The position numbers and the translations under genes were made by a program. Under the pieces are notes generated by a model. The model made no database searches, was not told the DNA's origin, and was given only the letters and a program-made list of their open reading frames with translations. DNA of 64,000 nucleotides from positions 21,328,001 to 21,392,000 of the forward strand of contig OX344751.2 of the NCBI GenBank assembly GCA_947034885.2, read 5' to 3'. Positions 24,184 to 37,084 of the stretch are shown here, piece after piece. This DNA comes from Thuidium tamariscinum. Its lineage: Eukaryota > Streptophyta > Bryopsida > Hypnales > Thuidiaceae. The first letter of the stretch is position 1. The number at the start of each line of letters is the position of its first letter.

Positions 24184-25872
24184 TTAACCCTTGAACAATT
24201 ATAGAGTTAATCATAAGGGAAACCCCAGTTTGAAATAGAGGTGTCAAAGGGAGGTTTAACTAAGAATAGTAAAGAAGAAACATGGCACCAAACTCCTTTG
24301 GATTTCAGTTTTAGTGTTCCAAGGAGTTTCATCTTGTGTTTTCTCCAAACTTTAGCTCCTCTTCCTCCATTGCACACACTTTACAATTAACTCTAATATC
24401 ACAAATGTTTTTTGACAGATGGATGACAAAGAATCCTTTCTATGTAGGACAAAAATGCAATGCTCATTGTTAGAATTTTGTATGAAAAGGAGAAGTCTTG
24501 CATATTTAGCGGTTTGACCTTCAATGAATGCTCTTGTTTTTTTGAAGTAAATGATTCACACAATGTCTAAAAGGGTGATTCTTTGGTGACAAAGTCCATC
24601 CTTTAAGGGGTAATGAACTCTTTGGATTGTTGGTTATTAGACCATGGCTTGGATTTCAATAGTTTGGTCAACAAGATTTGTTTTTGTAGCATAAGAATAT
24701 TGGTAGAGAAATGAGATGATAGGGCCTCTTATAGTTAACTATGTACCAACTACTTAATATCATTATCTTTGTTTCTAAGAGATGCATCTATCATACTAAG
24801 TATTGTCAAATTCTTAATGACAAGTTGAATGTATGATTCTTGCATTGGAAAGTTTGTTAGAATTATTGAATAGTAGCTTTGAGGTTGCCCATTACCTTCA
24901 AGAAGGTGGAAGCTCATTATTGATTAGCCTTTTGAACAAGCTTCTTAATGCCTATATATGATGGATTTGTAATAGCCAACCAAACTTCACCATGCAAATA
25001 TTGCATTAGGTTGTCAATTGAAAAACAAAGCATCATGAATGTAGATGGATTTTTTAAATATTTGCATAATTTTTCAAAGTTCATATTGTATTTTATATGT
25101 ATAACCAAATGTAGCTTGTTTTGTTTCAAATAAAATAAATGTTGTTTATGACAATTTCACATGCAATGCCATATTAATACTTAAGTTAATTTAATTAATG
25201 GAAGAGTTTGAACAGTTCAAAGCCTATTTACAATAATTCAATGAATTTTTATTTATTGATGTCACTTATTTAGTATAATTTTTTAAATTAAAGTTGTTTT
25301 AAAATCAAATGAAGGTAGATGAAAAATATTGAAAATTGGATGAAAATTGAAAGAAGGTAGGTAAATATAGACCAAAATTGATAGATAATTAAACATGATT
25401 TGAAAAAGTAAGAAAATAGTGCGTACAACATTAATTTGACTTTATCTAAAATAACCTCAAGTACCAACTTAAATATAGCTTGTAAATTTTCATAATTCTT
25501 GATATTGGATGCGCAATGATAAATACAATTTGAATAGATAGTTGTATATTAGCCTTCTCATTTATAAATTCAAAATATTTTCCAAAAAAAGATATTAAAT
25601 AGGAGATGAAAGCATTAATTACAATTATTATTTCACTTGAGAAGTTGGTTAACACTTCAATTTGAATGAAATTAAAAAAATTGTAAAATATTGCAAAACT
25701 TCAATTATTTTTTGGATAGATTTTAATACTGAAAATTTTCAAAATACAAATAGGCTTGAAATTATCAAAATGACAACAAAGTATATATATTGTAGTAATG
25801 TTACTTTATATTATATAATTTAATATAATTTTTTACCTTATAACTTCCTAGCCTTACAATTATTTGGAACAT
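24184..25872. other. AT-rich spacer after the proteasome gene
   Basis: This holds the 3' UTR and then strongly AT-rich DNA with no recognised gene or repeat. Confidence 0.4.
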
Positions 25873-25882
25873 AATCAATGCT

Positions 25883-26178
25883 AGGGGAGGACACTTCCCA
25901 TTTTTTAATAACCTACGTGCGGCGGAATATAGGGTACATTTAAATAATCTTAGGTAAAATTTATAAGAAATTTACATATAAAATAGGGGACATTAAAAAG
26001 ACAAAGTGTTTTAAAAATAAAATAGGGATGATAATATGGCTGATTTTTCCGCTTTATGGTAAAATAGGGACTCTTTTAATGTTGCCAAGTAATGATTACA
26101 AGTAATTGATAGCCCCCCTAAAAATACCCCACCGCCGCACGTGGGTCCCCCAAATATACAAAAAGTGTCTTCCCCGGG
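25883..26178. mobile_element. 296-bp Mutator-type MITE with 10-bp target duplication
   Basis: The ends are imperfect inverted repeats of about 50 bp: AGGGGAGGACACTT with CTACGTGCGGCGG inside on the left, and the complement of CCGCCGCACGTGGG and AAGTGTCTTCCCC on the right. AATCAATGCT flanks both sides (25873-25882 and 26179-26188). Long inverted ends plus a duplication of 8-11 bp are the hallmark of Mutator-like elements. There is no coding capacity. Confidence 0.8.
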
Positions 26179-26188
26179 AATCAATGCT

Positions 26189-28175
26189 ACATTTGATTGG
26201 AAGTGAAAAACCTAAAAAAATTAGAAAATTGTGAGAGTTACTTGTAATTTGCTCTATTATGAATAAAATGACACTTAATGCCACACAAGTGGTTAAATCA
26301 CTTGGTAATTTACTATACATTCATTCTTTATGTTGTTATATTATACATATTGTATATCCCTCTAAATCAAAATAAATATACAGTTTCTAGTAAAAGAGTA
26401 TGGAGGTATTATAGATTTATTTTGAGATCGAAGGAATATGTAGATGAATTTCTTACAATTTATATGACATGACCTAGTAGAATAAGGCTTGCAAACTAAG
26501 TACAAAAAGAGGTATTTATATTCACTTATAAAAATTGCAAAAATATCATTCATCACAAAAAAAATAAAATCCTCAACAAATCCAATATATTTTTGCAAAA
26601 ATATTTTTATTTGATGATCCTTCGAAAATAATCAAATAATCAAAGCTTATGAATATGGTGTCTGCCTTTTCCTTCCTGAGGAAACGACAAAAGATAGAGT
26701 AGGTGCGTGTCCATGTCGACGGAACTTACTACCTTCCAACTACAGTTGCACTAAGATAGGTCATCCTTACTACCAAGCTTCCATACCGACCTCCGGTTTG
26801 TAAACCTACCAGGTGGCCACCAGTTCCAGTGAAGCTCAAGAAGCTCGCCGTTAAGCTATCAAAGGCGCTGCAAATTCCGCTCTAGGTTTTCGGAGGACTG
26901 CTCGGAGAATCCATTTTGCTGGTGAGATTATCTCTGTCTCTGAGTTTTTTTAATTTTTTTTCAATGTATACTTCTTTTCAGGCATTTTGAGGATTGAAGG
27001 TATGGTAGTGAATGGTGTGGAGAGAATGTCGCTTCGAAACGCATCTGAGCTTTGAATTGATTCTTCTTAGGGAAGTTTGTTTGCGCTTTAGGTCGTGAGG
27101 TTTGAGAATTAGCGGAAGAGCGTTCTGCGAGTGTTTTGAATTAGATTATTAGAGGCTTCTTGGTGAAGACAGTAAAATGTTGTCGTTAGCTAATGCGCTT
27201 GAGCTTGAGAGTGCAGGTATTCAATCGAATTATATTTCATAAAGTATTTATCAAATCTCGGTGGGAATGCTGCGCATTGAGAGAATCCAGGGATTTCGTT
27301 GTAGGGATTTTTCGTTTCGTTAAGACTCGTTAGTTTACTTTGCGTGATAGCAGAACCAAGGTTACCGGATGGTGGATCGAAATCGCCTCTCCATTTTCCA
27401 ATTTGTAGTCGAGTAATAATTTGAACTCTGTTCTTGTGTATCCAATCTCTGTGTATTTACTTACGAACAGAGTTTTGTAAAACATTATTGAAAAGCCGCA
27501 TTCAAATACCAATGAAAACGAAATATTTAAAATTGAATGAAACGGAAGATTTCGTTTTGGGGAGTACAATCGTGCACTGTGAACAGTCTCAGGGTCGATA
27601 CATGTAGTTTTATGAGTTCAGAGAGGTACAAGATAGGACTCTGGCTTGGCTCTTTGGTTCAGCTAATTTGACGGAGTAGCAGGTTACTTGCCACTGGCTA
27701 TCATAAAACGTAAGTTGCTTGGTTTGATGCAGAGACGAAAATTCTGGAAGATGTGAGTGGAGAGTCGAATGATTTTTGAAGCTATATGAGTGAACGGGAA
27801 GTGATAACTGATTGAAGTAGTTTTGAGGTGCTGGAAGCTCGCAGTATTAGGGCTCGTGGAGGGAATTGACGATAGTATGATGGAGAATGTGCTTTATACT
27901 TTATGCAAATATTAATTGCTGGATCAATAGAAAATCAAGTCAACATTTCAGTCCCTGGATTGTCAATGTACATGAATTTAATTGAGAGTGCATGTTCATC
28001 GAGTAGGGGCCTGCATTGAACATCTGACGGGGGTGGCCCTAGGAATAGGGGCGGCAATACTTTTTTACCAATAGGCGCTAGTGTTGTGTCGGTGGCACAC
28101 CTGACTTCTGCTCCAGGATGTCGTGAAGCTTGAAGCTCCAAGTGGATCATTTTCTGGTGGGGAACCTTAATCGAC
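26189..28175. other. Spacer and probable 5' region of the borate transporter
   Basis: The AT-rich part ends near 26640. From there to 28175 the base composition is more balanced and candidate splice signals occur, as expected for a 5' UTR with introns. No upstream coding exon could be supported. Confidence 0.4.
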
Positions 28176-31100
28176 ATGAGGCAAAAAGTTGTGCCCCTAA
28201 AGGGTGTCCGGGAAGACTTGAGAGGACGCCTTGCTTGCTACAAGGAGGACTGGACTGGTGGCTTCAACTCTGGATACAGGTCTTCATTGACGATCCATTT
28301 ATCAGTTTTACCCAGGGAATCACGCTTTTAACATCATTCCATTGTGAAAGAATAACTGGGAAAATCGTTACAGTTTAGTTTGCAAGCACAACTCGGCAAT
28401 CATTAGACTATTGGTGTTGCCGTCGACAATGATGTATATGCTTGATTGTATTTGCAAATGTTTTCATCATGGAGTCATTGCAAAGATGCAACGTTGACGG
28501 TGTTAATTATTCTTTGTGCTCAACTTCGTGCACATGTATAAGTGAATAATCTCCTATGACCTTGCGAAACAAGTCACAAATTCATATTGTGTACTATATA
28601 ATATTCTGATTAGTTTGTTCACAAGGACGTTGCAGGATTCTTGCTGCAACAACGTATATATTTTTTGCATCGGCACTACCTGTGATTGCTTTTGGAGAGC
28701 AGCTTGGCAGAGATACAGGTGGTGTAACGTTACAGTATGAATTTTCATTTTTTCTTTTTTATGATCCTCCTAATAACTCCATGAGGATTCCGCATCGGAA
28801 GAAGAACGATGATTGACAAGCATTATCACTTTGATTTCTTGCAATTTGATGGATATTCTTAAAACAATTGACTTTTTAACGCGTTTCTTGGATTTTTTCT
28901 TGTTTTGTTACATTGAGAGTTTGCTCTTGGAATTTTAGATGGAATCATCATGGCAGTACAGACCTTGACATCAACGGGAATTTGTGGAATAATTCAGTCC
29001 ATTTGCGGGGGCCAACCACTTCTTATTGTTGGGGTATCGGAGCCAACCTCTTTGGTGTATACATTTATGTACAATTTTGCAAAGGATAGGTCTGAGCTGG
29101 GACTTCACTTATTTCTGGGATGGGCGGCCTGGTATGAATATTTCTTTCCCCATTGAATATTCTATTTTTGCATTTTCCCCATAATGATTGGGCATGTGTA
29201 CTCAATCTTCTGATCATTCCTTGAGAACCTAAATGACCCACAAAGAACTACCGTATGAATGTTTTATCTGTTTTAATTGTCAAGTTGTCGGGTTCTTTGC
29301 TTTCACACCCTTTCTCAAGTACACTAAGATTTTTTATCTCTACTGATGTGCTCCTGCCTGACGTTTAAGTATTGATCTTGAAACTGCATCAATTTCTATT
29401 TCTATTGTGACTGAATTTCTTATTGTCTCCAGGGTTTGTGTTTGGTCTGCATTGATGTTAGCGGCTCTTGCTATTCTTGGAGCGTGCTCTTTCATCAACA
29501 GATTCACGAGGGTCGCTGGCGAGCTTTTTGGTTTACTTATTGCATTGCTTTTTGTTCAGCAGGCTGTTAAGGTGTGTATCCCTCAACTAGTCAAGGTATT
29601 CATCTTAATAGCTTCTTCGTGAACTTCTAGTGATCCTGTTCTAGATCCTGTCTCAGAAAGCTGAAACAACGACCCCATTTTATTTAAAATGGTGGATTTT
29701 CTCGAAATTGGCTGGCATATTAAAGACTAAGTTTTGAGGAATCGGAGCAGTTTTTAGTTTCCCGAGTGAAAACTGGAGCCGATTGGAGTTGTCCAATTGA
29801 GGACTGGAGCCCACGTGAACCTACTTTTCCTAGACTTCAGAGCTCAAGGTTATGATTGACCACCTCAAAACCCCACTCAAAACCCATTTGAGCACCTGAA
29901 AGTCCTAATTTTTAGCCTCGAGCTTTGATCACTTCAGTATGGTGTCTTTAGCACACTAAAATTTGCAATTCTAATTAACGCGATCCTTAAAACCTTTCGA
30001 AAATGACGCAGGCTTTACTTCATTTAAGAAACACTTTAATTTTAAGTGAACTGATTCATTTTCATCGTGGTGCGCTTTTCGCAGGAATAGTCACCAATAA
30101 GCGTATTATATGAGAAGCATCATTTCTTTGATTAGGAGGATTGTTTGTTTTGAAGCGAGAATAATATTATTTTTTGACTCAGGGAGCAGTGAATGAATTC
30201 CGTATTCCGAAGTCTGAGGATGCTGCTGAGGAACAGTTTCAGTTTTCTTGGCGCTTTGGCAATGGCATGTTTGGGTTGATTCTTACCTTTGGACTACTCT
30301 GGATGGCCGTGAAGAGCAGGAATGCAAGGTCCTGGAGATTTGGTCCAGGTAAATTTGAATGATTACTAATTCCAGTAACGAGGTTGTGTCAGTTCACTTG
30401 TAACTGCTAACAATGTATGTTGGTCGGTCAATATTATTCGATGATTGTTGACAGAACCAGATTTGACATGGACATTCGCAGACTTGTAGCTGAGTCGACA
30501 CGAGAGTTAATTGCATGCCATTTTCTCCAGGTTATATCAGGGGCTTTATTGCAAATTATGGCGTTCCTATTCTGGTGATTGTTTGGACTGCGGTTTCCTA
30601 TGCACCAACGTTGTCTGTTCCAGAAGGTATACCAAGGCGTCTGACTAGCCCGAACCCATGGTCACCTTTGGCAACAACGCATTGGAATGTGATTAGGGTA
30701 AGCACGGTCTGTTTTGCACTTGTTAAACTTGATCTGTTACTGTTCTTCTTTGTTATCCTTGCTATTTGAGTTTTTTTCCTTCGTTGACTTTGCTCAAAGT
30801 AATTTGCGCCTTTGGTGCGCACTATCTCATGATGTAATGGTAGTAACGTGTTTCTAACTTGTACTTCAGGATATGAACAACATCCCAACAGTTTACATAG
30901 TAGGAGCCATTGTTCCTGCCTTGATGATTGCTATTCTTTACTATTTCGACCATTGTGTATCTGCACAACTGGCTCAACAACCAGAGTTCAATCTGCGAAA
31001 ACCTTTTGCCTACCATTACGACTTGCTACTCCTTGGATTCATGGTAAGTTATGTGAATATTCCTTTTGAGTGTGTAATCCCTTTGCTGCAAATTAGTGAA

Positions 31101-34100
31101 TATTGATATTGGATCGATTTCTGTGTGGATATTGCGCTATAATTTCAGGAGAATTTTCAGGAAATATGTATTTTTGGATTAAAATATTCAATCAGCAAAA
31201 TATTTTGAACTTGGAGTTCAGTATTTGATGGAGATTCTAGTGTACCCTACTCATGTAGGTTCTTCTGTGTGGACTGCTGGGTCTTCCTCCGTCTCATGGA
31301 GTCCTTCCCCAGTCGCCTATGCATACTCGTGCACTTGCTTCATTGAAGAAAGAGGTGAGCAGCGAAATTATTCAAGTCCAGTAATGTTTTCCAAAGTATT
31401 CTTGTGAACCATTACTGCCAGGTCATTGATATCTTGTGGTTTTTCCTCCTATTACTTAAGTTTCTTAGGTGGTATTTTAACGAAGTTGTGTACTTTTGTG
31501 CTAATATATTTGCAGCTTGTCCGCAGCAAGCTGATAAAGCGAGCAAGAGGCAGCCTGAAACAACATCCCACAGCAATTAAGCTTCAGAATGATTTGCAAG
31601 TTTCATATTGGAAAACTGAGACACCGCTTCCATCTCCATGCGCTCCGCGGGTAGGCTCTAGGCAAATTTTAAACCTCAAGTGGTTATTCGTAGTGTATTA
31701 CAGTGATGGATCATTTTCATTCACGACCTCGTCTGTTATTGCAGGCTATGAAAGACCTTCATTTTCATAACATACCCCTGGGCGCCTTGGAGGCTCCTAC
31801 TGATAATGTGAACTTTGATCCTGAAAAGGACGTTGATCTTCTTCTTCCAGTTGAAGTGAAAGAGCAACGACTGAGCAACTTGCTGCAGTCGCTATTAGTT
31901 GGAGCATCTGTTAGTGCCATGCCTGTCTTGAGGAAGATCCCGTCCTCAGTGTTATGGGGCTACTTTGCTTTCATGGCTGTCGAGAGCTTGCCAGGAAACC
32001 AGTTTTGGGAAAGAATTTGCCTTCTTTTCACTTCTTCATCCCGACAGTACAAGTAAGTGGTTGGAAATAGGAATAGCATGTCTATATTTACTAGTACGCT
32101 TAAAAGTGCAAAAATTATGGGCCAAACTAAATCTAATGCATTTTTTTACTTTTAGAAGCATCATTTTAATCTTAAACGAAAGCGGTAAATATTATGTCAT
32201 GTACAATTTAGTCCATGATACATTAAAAAATATGTTGTGAACATCCACTGCGAAGCTAAGTCATGGACTAGATAACCTTTCGAAAACCAGCAGGCGCAAG
32301 AAAGTTCTAGGACATTATGCTAAGTTCTATTTTTAAATCAAAAATGTCTAAAATCGTAATTTTTGTTCATTAAAGGGCTCACATTGCACTCAGTGTTCTG
32401 GATTATATCCTCCTTCTCAATCAAGAATACTTGACGCATCTGTGTTGAATGGTCAACTTAGCATTCTGGACCTACTTACTTGTTGATGTTTTATTTCAGG
32501 GTCTTGGAAACCGGCCATCCAATGTTTATGCATACAGTACCTTTCAAGGCGACGGCTACCTTCACAATTTTTCAATTAGTTTACTTGGTGAGCTGCTACG
32601 GCATCACATGGATTCCAATTGGTGGAGTTCTATTTCCAGTCCTGATTATGCTTCTGATCCCCGTTCGTCAATTTCTTCTACCTCGTTTCTTCAAGAGGGA
32701 GTACCTGCAGGAGCTTGATCCCGCCGAATACGAAGAGGTCGCACCACTTCCTCTAACCGTGGCCGTGAAGGTATTATTTTCACCTATTGTTGCCGTGCAT
32801 GACCAAGGGCCTCTTGCTATGTGAGTTGGGTGGCAGGGGCAAAGTTCGCAGGGGCAACTACAGTGTCAACTATGTGGACCCAGTGGGTGGGGGAGAGATT
32901 GAGTAGAAATTCCACATGTAGTGATTCCCTTCAAGATTGACTAATCTCCACCAATGGGCTTGTTCACCTATTTTTGTGAAACTTTAAATCCTCCTCCGCT
33001 CACCGAGGCCGGCAAGACAATCGGTGGGGTCATCTTGTCTTCCAGTGCAAACTTTGCCTGCCCGGCTTACATGGCAGGAGACCCTCAATAGGGCAAACGT
33101 TGCCTCATCTATGGTAGAGGATGCTATAAGTATTTTATGTAGAAGTTTGATTCGGGGGAGATTAATGGAGCTGTGGAAAGATTATTTCGGTACAAGTGCC
33201 GAATTTAGGAAGACCGAATTTTTATCACCCAGCATGAATATCTTTGCAATTTCCAAATGGGAGGTTGAGGATCACTATTGAAGGGACAGCAGACAATCCC
33301 ATTTCCGTTAAACTAATCATGATTACACCTAACATGCTAATTGAAGGGCCATCCAAGTGACTGCGAATAAAAGAGATGCTGGTGATAACAGGGTTCAGTA
33401 TAGAGTCTGGAATCGGGTCGCTGAAAGTTTCAATATCCTCTACGTTACATTGTGACTTGTATCTATATTCACCTGTTAGTAGAGTCATTTCCTGCAACAG
33501 GATACTTATTGCATGCCACTCCCTCCCTGTAGAAGCCTCTCTGAGGATTTTGAATCGATTGTTTGCAGGAAGCTGAAGGTCATGGCCACTCTGTTGATGC
33601 GGAAATATCTGATGACGAGTCACTACACCACTTTGCAACTGTGGCTCGTGGGGAAATAAAACACCAACACAAACCTCCTGTGCACCATAATCATTCAGGT
33701 ATCTTCCATATTGCCCGACAGGTTGTGTATGTCCCTGCGCAATGATTACTATTTGTTTTTATTTTTGAATTGGCAATTAAAAAATTTGCAGAAAATTTAA
33801 GAAAAATTCTTTTCTTTTGTGTTTTCCAAGAATAATTCCCAAAATTTTAAGCAGTCGAAGAAGTTGCCCAGAAACCCCGGATGCCTTCTGCAAACTGTCT
33901 CTCTATATCTGTGTCATTATTGCATTTTAGTTTCATGTTTAGAGCAACGTAGCTTCAACGGAACCTATTTTTGTAAAAGTGGAAACCAAGCATTCGATAT
34001 GAAGAGCGTGGTTATACCTTGCCATGTTGTCCTTTAATTTTATGGTGTGCTTTTGAGACCTTTGGTTGAGCGTAGTTGAACAATATGCAATCATTGAGTT

Positions 34101-34376
34101 TATGTCCAATAACTTAATAGTAGAGCCTTGATTAGAAAATAACATCTGTCACCATCTTGAGGCTCAGACATGGTATTTCTCAAATGAGGCTCTAGTTTCT
34201 CGTCACCTTTTCCATTTGCAGATCTTATTAGTGTCCCACACTCGTTTTATGTAGCTGCCCTTCTAATTTTGCAGTACAACTCTGTGCAGGACATATGTGT
34301 ATACTTCTTGCAATTCTTACATCCCTATTGCTTGATTGCAGGCACCTCTGGTCTCGCACCTGAAGATCAGTTGTAA
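28176..34376 (+). CDS. BOR: Borate efflux transporter (BOR, SLC4-like anion exchanger family)
   Basis: Thirteen exons: 28176-28279, 28636-28718, 28939-29131, 29433-29571, 30183-30348, 30531-30697, 30870-31043, 31259-31354, 31516-31650, 31745-32052, 32500-32770, 33569-33698 and 34342-34376. They total 666 residues, starting [19 protein letters not shown]. Family landmarks in order are [128 protein letters not shown] and LDPAEYEEV. BORs are plasma-membrane exporters that load boron into the xylem or remove excess boron. The central loop lacks the tyrosine sorting signals known in Arabidopsis BOR1, while a dileucine-like EKDVDLLLP is present. The C-terminal tail is His-rich, with nine His in about 43 residues. 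All splice junctions are in phase, and no lesion is seen. Confidence 0.96.
33150..33480 (+). repeat. Intronic repeat shared with the SET pseudogene intron
   Basis: This lies in the 798-bp intron between BOR exons 11 and 12. It matches 9366-9700 in word order: 'gcaatttccaaatgggaggttg', 'gggacagcagacaatcccat', 'gggttcagtatagag', 'caatatcctctacgtta', all with mismatches. Function and class are unknown. Confidence 0.5.
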
Positions 34377-35940
34377 CAACCCAATAACTTGTCCTTGCGT
34401 CTAGAGAAGCTACACAAACTAAGAGACCCTACAAGGGGGGCCCTGAAGCAGACGGGATCTCAAAATTCAGTCTACTGTTCCATGCCCAACCCAACTCATT
34501 ACCGTTTGCACAAATGTGCTCATTACAGGTCATTGAAGTTATGATTTTCGCATCTTCTTCTAACATGAGCAGAAGATGAAACCATTTGAAATCATTAAAG
34601 CACAAATGTAACATTCTAGAATCGACTTTGCAAGACTAAGTGGCTTAGATGTAAAGGCCTGAAGAGCGAGTTTAGGAAGAGGATCCCTGTCGGCAGTTTG
34701 AGATCATGGAGGGAGTAGTTATCAGACCAACTATATCAGTTAACCTTCCCAAATGCTTGCAGTAACGAAAGATTCTACAGTACTTGAATTCGACCACAGT
34801 TGAGCACCAGGTAATGTATACCATTTCCCAAGCTGAATTCTTCACTTGAATCTCACGATCTCTTTTAGAGAAGATTCTGCAGTAGTGGCACATTGGTTGG
34901 TGGAGGAAGGAGTTTTAGTTTGTGATGGTGAGGTAAGTGTGCCATATTCTTAATGGGCTTCGACAATGGGGTTGGGGGTACAAGAGGGCAGGTGTGTATC
35001 CTGTGATGTGCAGGTACACCTTTCTCTGCCTATTGACTATGATCAAGTGTAGTTATCTGTTCTTATCATTTTAATATCTGATACAAGGCTCGTTGAGCCT
35101 CATGATATTAATCTCATTTTTCTGAGGGTGCGGTCTAAGTTATTCGGTAGCTTACTGCCTGGACTAGCACGTATTGTACCAACTCCCTGGCAGCCATAGC
35201 CTCAAATCTCCTCCCCACCAGGAGGGACCCAATTCGAAAACCACACTGCAGTGACCCCAGTGAAGTTTCAACATGCTCGGAGGTTTGTAAACTTCAAACG
35301 TATGGATTTCTGACAATCTCAATTCGTACTAAAATCAGAACTGCCACATGCCTTGAGTGCCACTTCCAAACAAGGTAGTTCAAACTTCGGCCGTACACTT
35401 TGCTCTAGGAAAGCAACTGAGAATAAAAAACCCTAAAATGCCCAAGACACCACGTTTAGGTGACAATTTAATTTTGAAGATAAACAAATGCTTACAGAAA
35501 ATATGATTTTATTGTTTCAGGTGAACCGTTTTTGAATGTGAATTATTACCATCAACAAATGTTTTTGGTAAAGAATGTCTTGAACATTTTGTATTCAATT
35601 TTACAAGCATTGCAAAACCTGATTTTCTAGGTGCAAGATCTATTTGAGATCATTTTGAAATACAGAAGGTCTTGAAGGGAAAGATCACATGACAAATTTA
35701 TTGCAAAAAATTTGGACTACGTCTTGGGATGGACAAAAGATTTGTAGTTAGAAATGTTGTTTCCTTTAGTGTCATATATTTTACAAGATCATAATTATAG
35801 ATTTGACATGAAAACAAATTGAAGGAAAATTTTAATTTCTTTTCAAATTTCCAACCTATTTTTGACCAAGCATTAGAATGTTTCAACCTATATGTAATAT
35901 CTTATATGACTTGTTACATATCTAGTTTTAAATTACTACA
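34377..35940. other. 3' flank of the borate transporter and spacer
   Basis: The first few hundred bases are probably 3' UTR. No further gene is seen. Confidence 0.4.
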
Positions 35941-36127
35941 AGAAAATGGGGAATTTTAAGTATAGTCCTAGTAGTAAAATCCTATTAGTAATAACCTAAA
36001 AGGGGTGATTTTAGTAATATGTACTAAAATCCTTGTATTTTCAGTGAAACTTTACTAAAACACTCCTTTAAGGTCATTACTTAAAGAACTATACTACTTG
36101 GACTATACTTAAAACACCCCATTTTCT
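35941..36127. mobile_element. 187-bp foldback MITE
   Basis: The left end 'agaaaatggggaattttaag', then 'tatagtcctagtagta', is mirrored by the right end 'tactacttggactatactt' and 'aaaacaccccattttct'. Terminal inverted repeats are about 35 bp. There is no coding capacity and no clear target duplication. Confidence 0.7.
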
Positions 36128-37084
36128 TCAATTTAAATCCTAGTTGAAACTCATATAGTTAAAGTTAAAGAATGTTAGCTAGAAACAATGATAGTGCTAC
36201 TTTATAGAATTTAGATTATTCAAATTAGGATGATGTGACGAGAAACTTACAATGGTTTCCATCTAATATTTTTGTGTAAGCTTTTTGAATGTGTGTATGG
36301 GATGTTAGATGAAATAATCTCATTGATGTATTATTGGCTAGTCTATAGAAGAAGATGTTAAAAAAGAATGGATCATAATAAATGCCTTTCAAAATATTAT
36401 AGTAGTCATTGTATAATTCCTCCTTGTTCTTGATTTAACTTTTAGTTATAAAATGATTTCTTTTTTATTTGAGCCCAACTAATGAATTGAAGCTTACAAA
36501 TTTGAAAATTGTAGAATGCTTGAAAATTGGATATTTTATTACAATTTGAAATTTGGGCCTATAACCATGGTCTACTAATTTTATAATTATAGAATGACAA
36601 AGAAATGTAGTTTACATCTCAAAGAGTTACACTATATTGTACACCTAAGGTTAAACTTTCAAATTTTTCAAATGAATCTTATTTTGTATTTGATATGAAT
36701 TCACTTTTTCTTAAAAAATTCACTATAGTTTCAACTTTTCACAAAAAATTCTCAAATTTTCATGACTTCTCTCATCTCTAAAAATTAGAATGAAAAAATT
36801 TCCATTCATATATAGCTAGTGGAAAAATAGAAAAAAAAGACGTTTATACTTATAAAGTCACAGGCTCTATCTTTCAACAGTTAAATCTTACCTAAACTTT
36901 GAATTTTTTGAAAAAACTCTACCAAGATTTGAATGACCTAAAGTTTAAAGGCAAAGGCTCAAGGAAGTAAAATCAACGTCAAAATCTTTTGAATCATTTT
37001 GAGGAATTGAAGCTATATTGCCTATTAGGTCTTCGGCCTAGTTGCCTTTATTGCAACAAATTCCATTTGAAGAGTCTAAAATAT

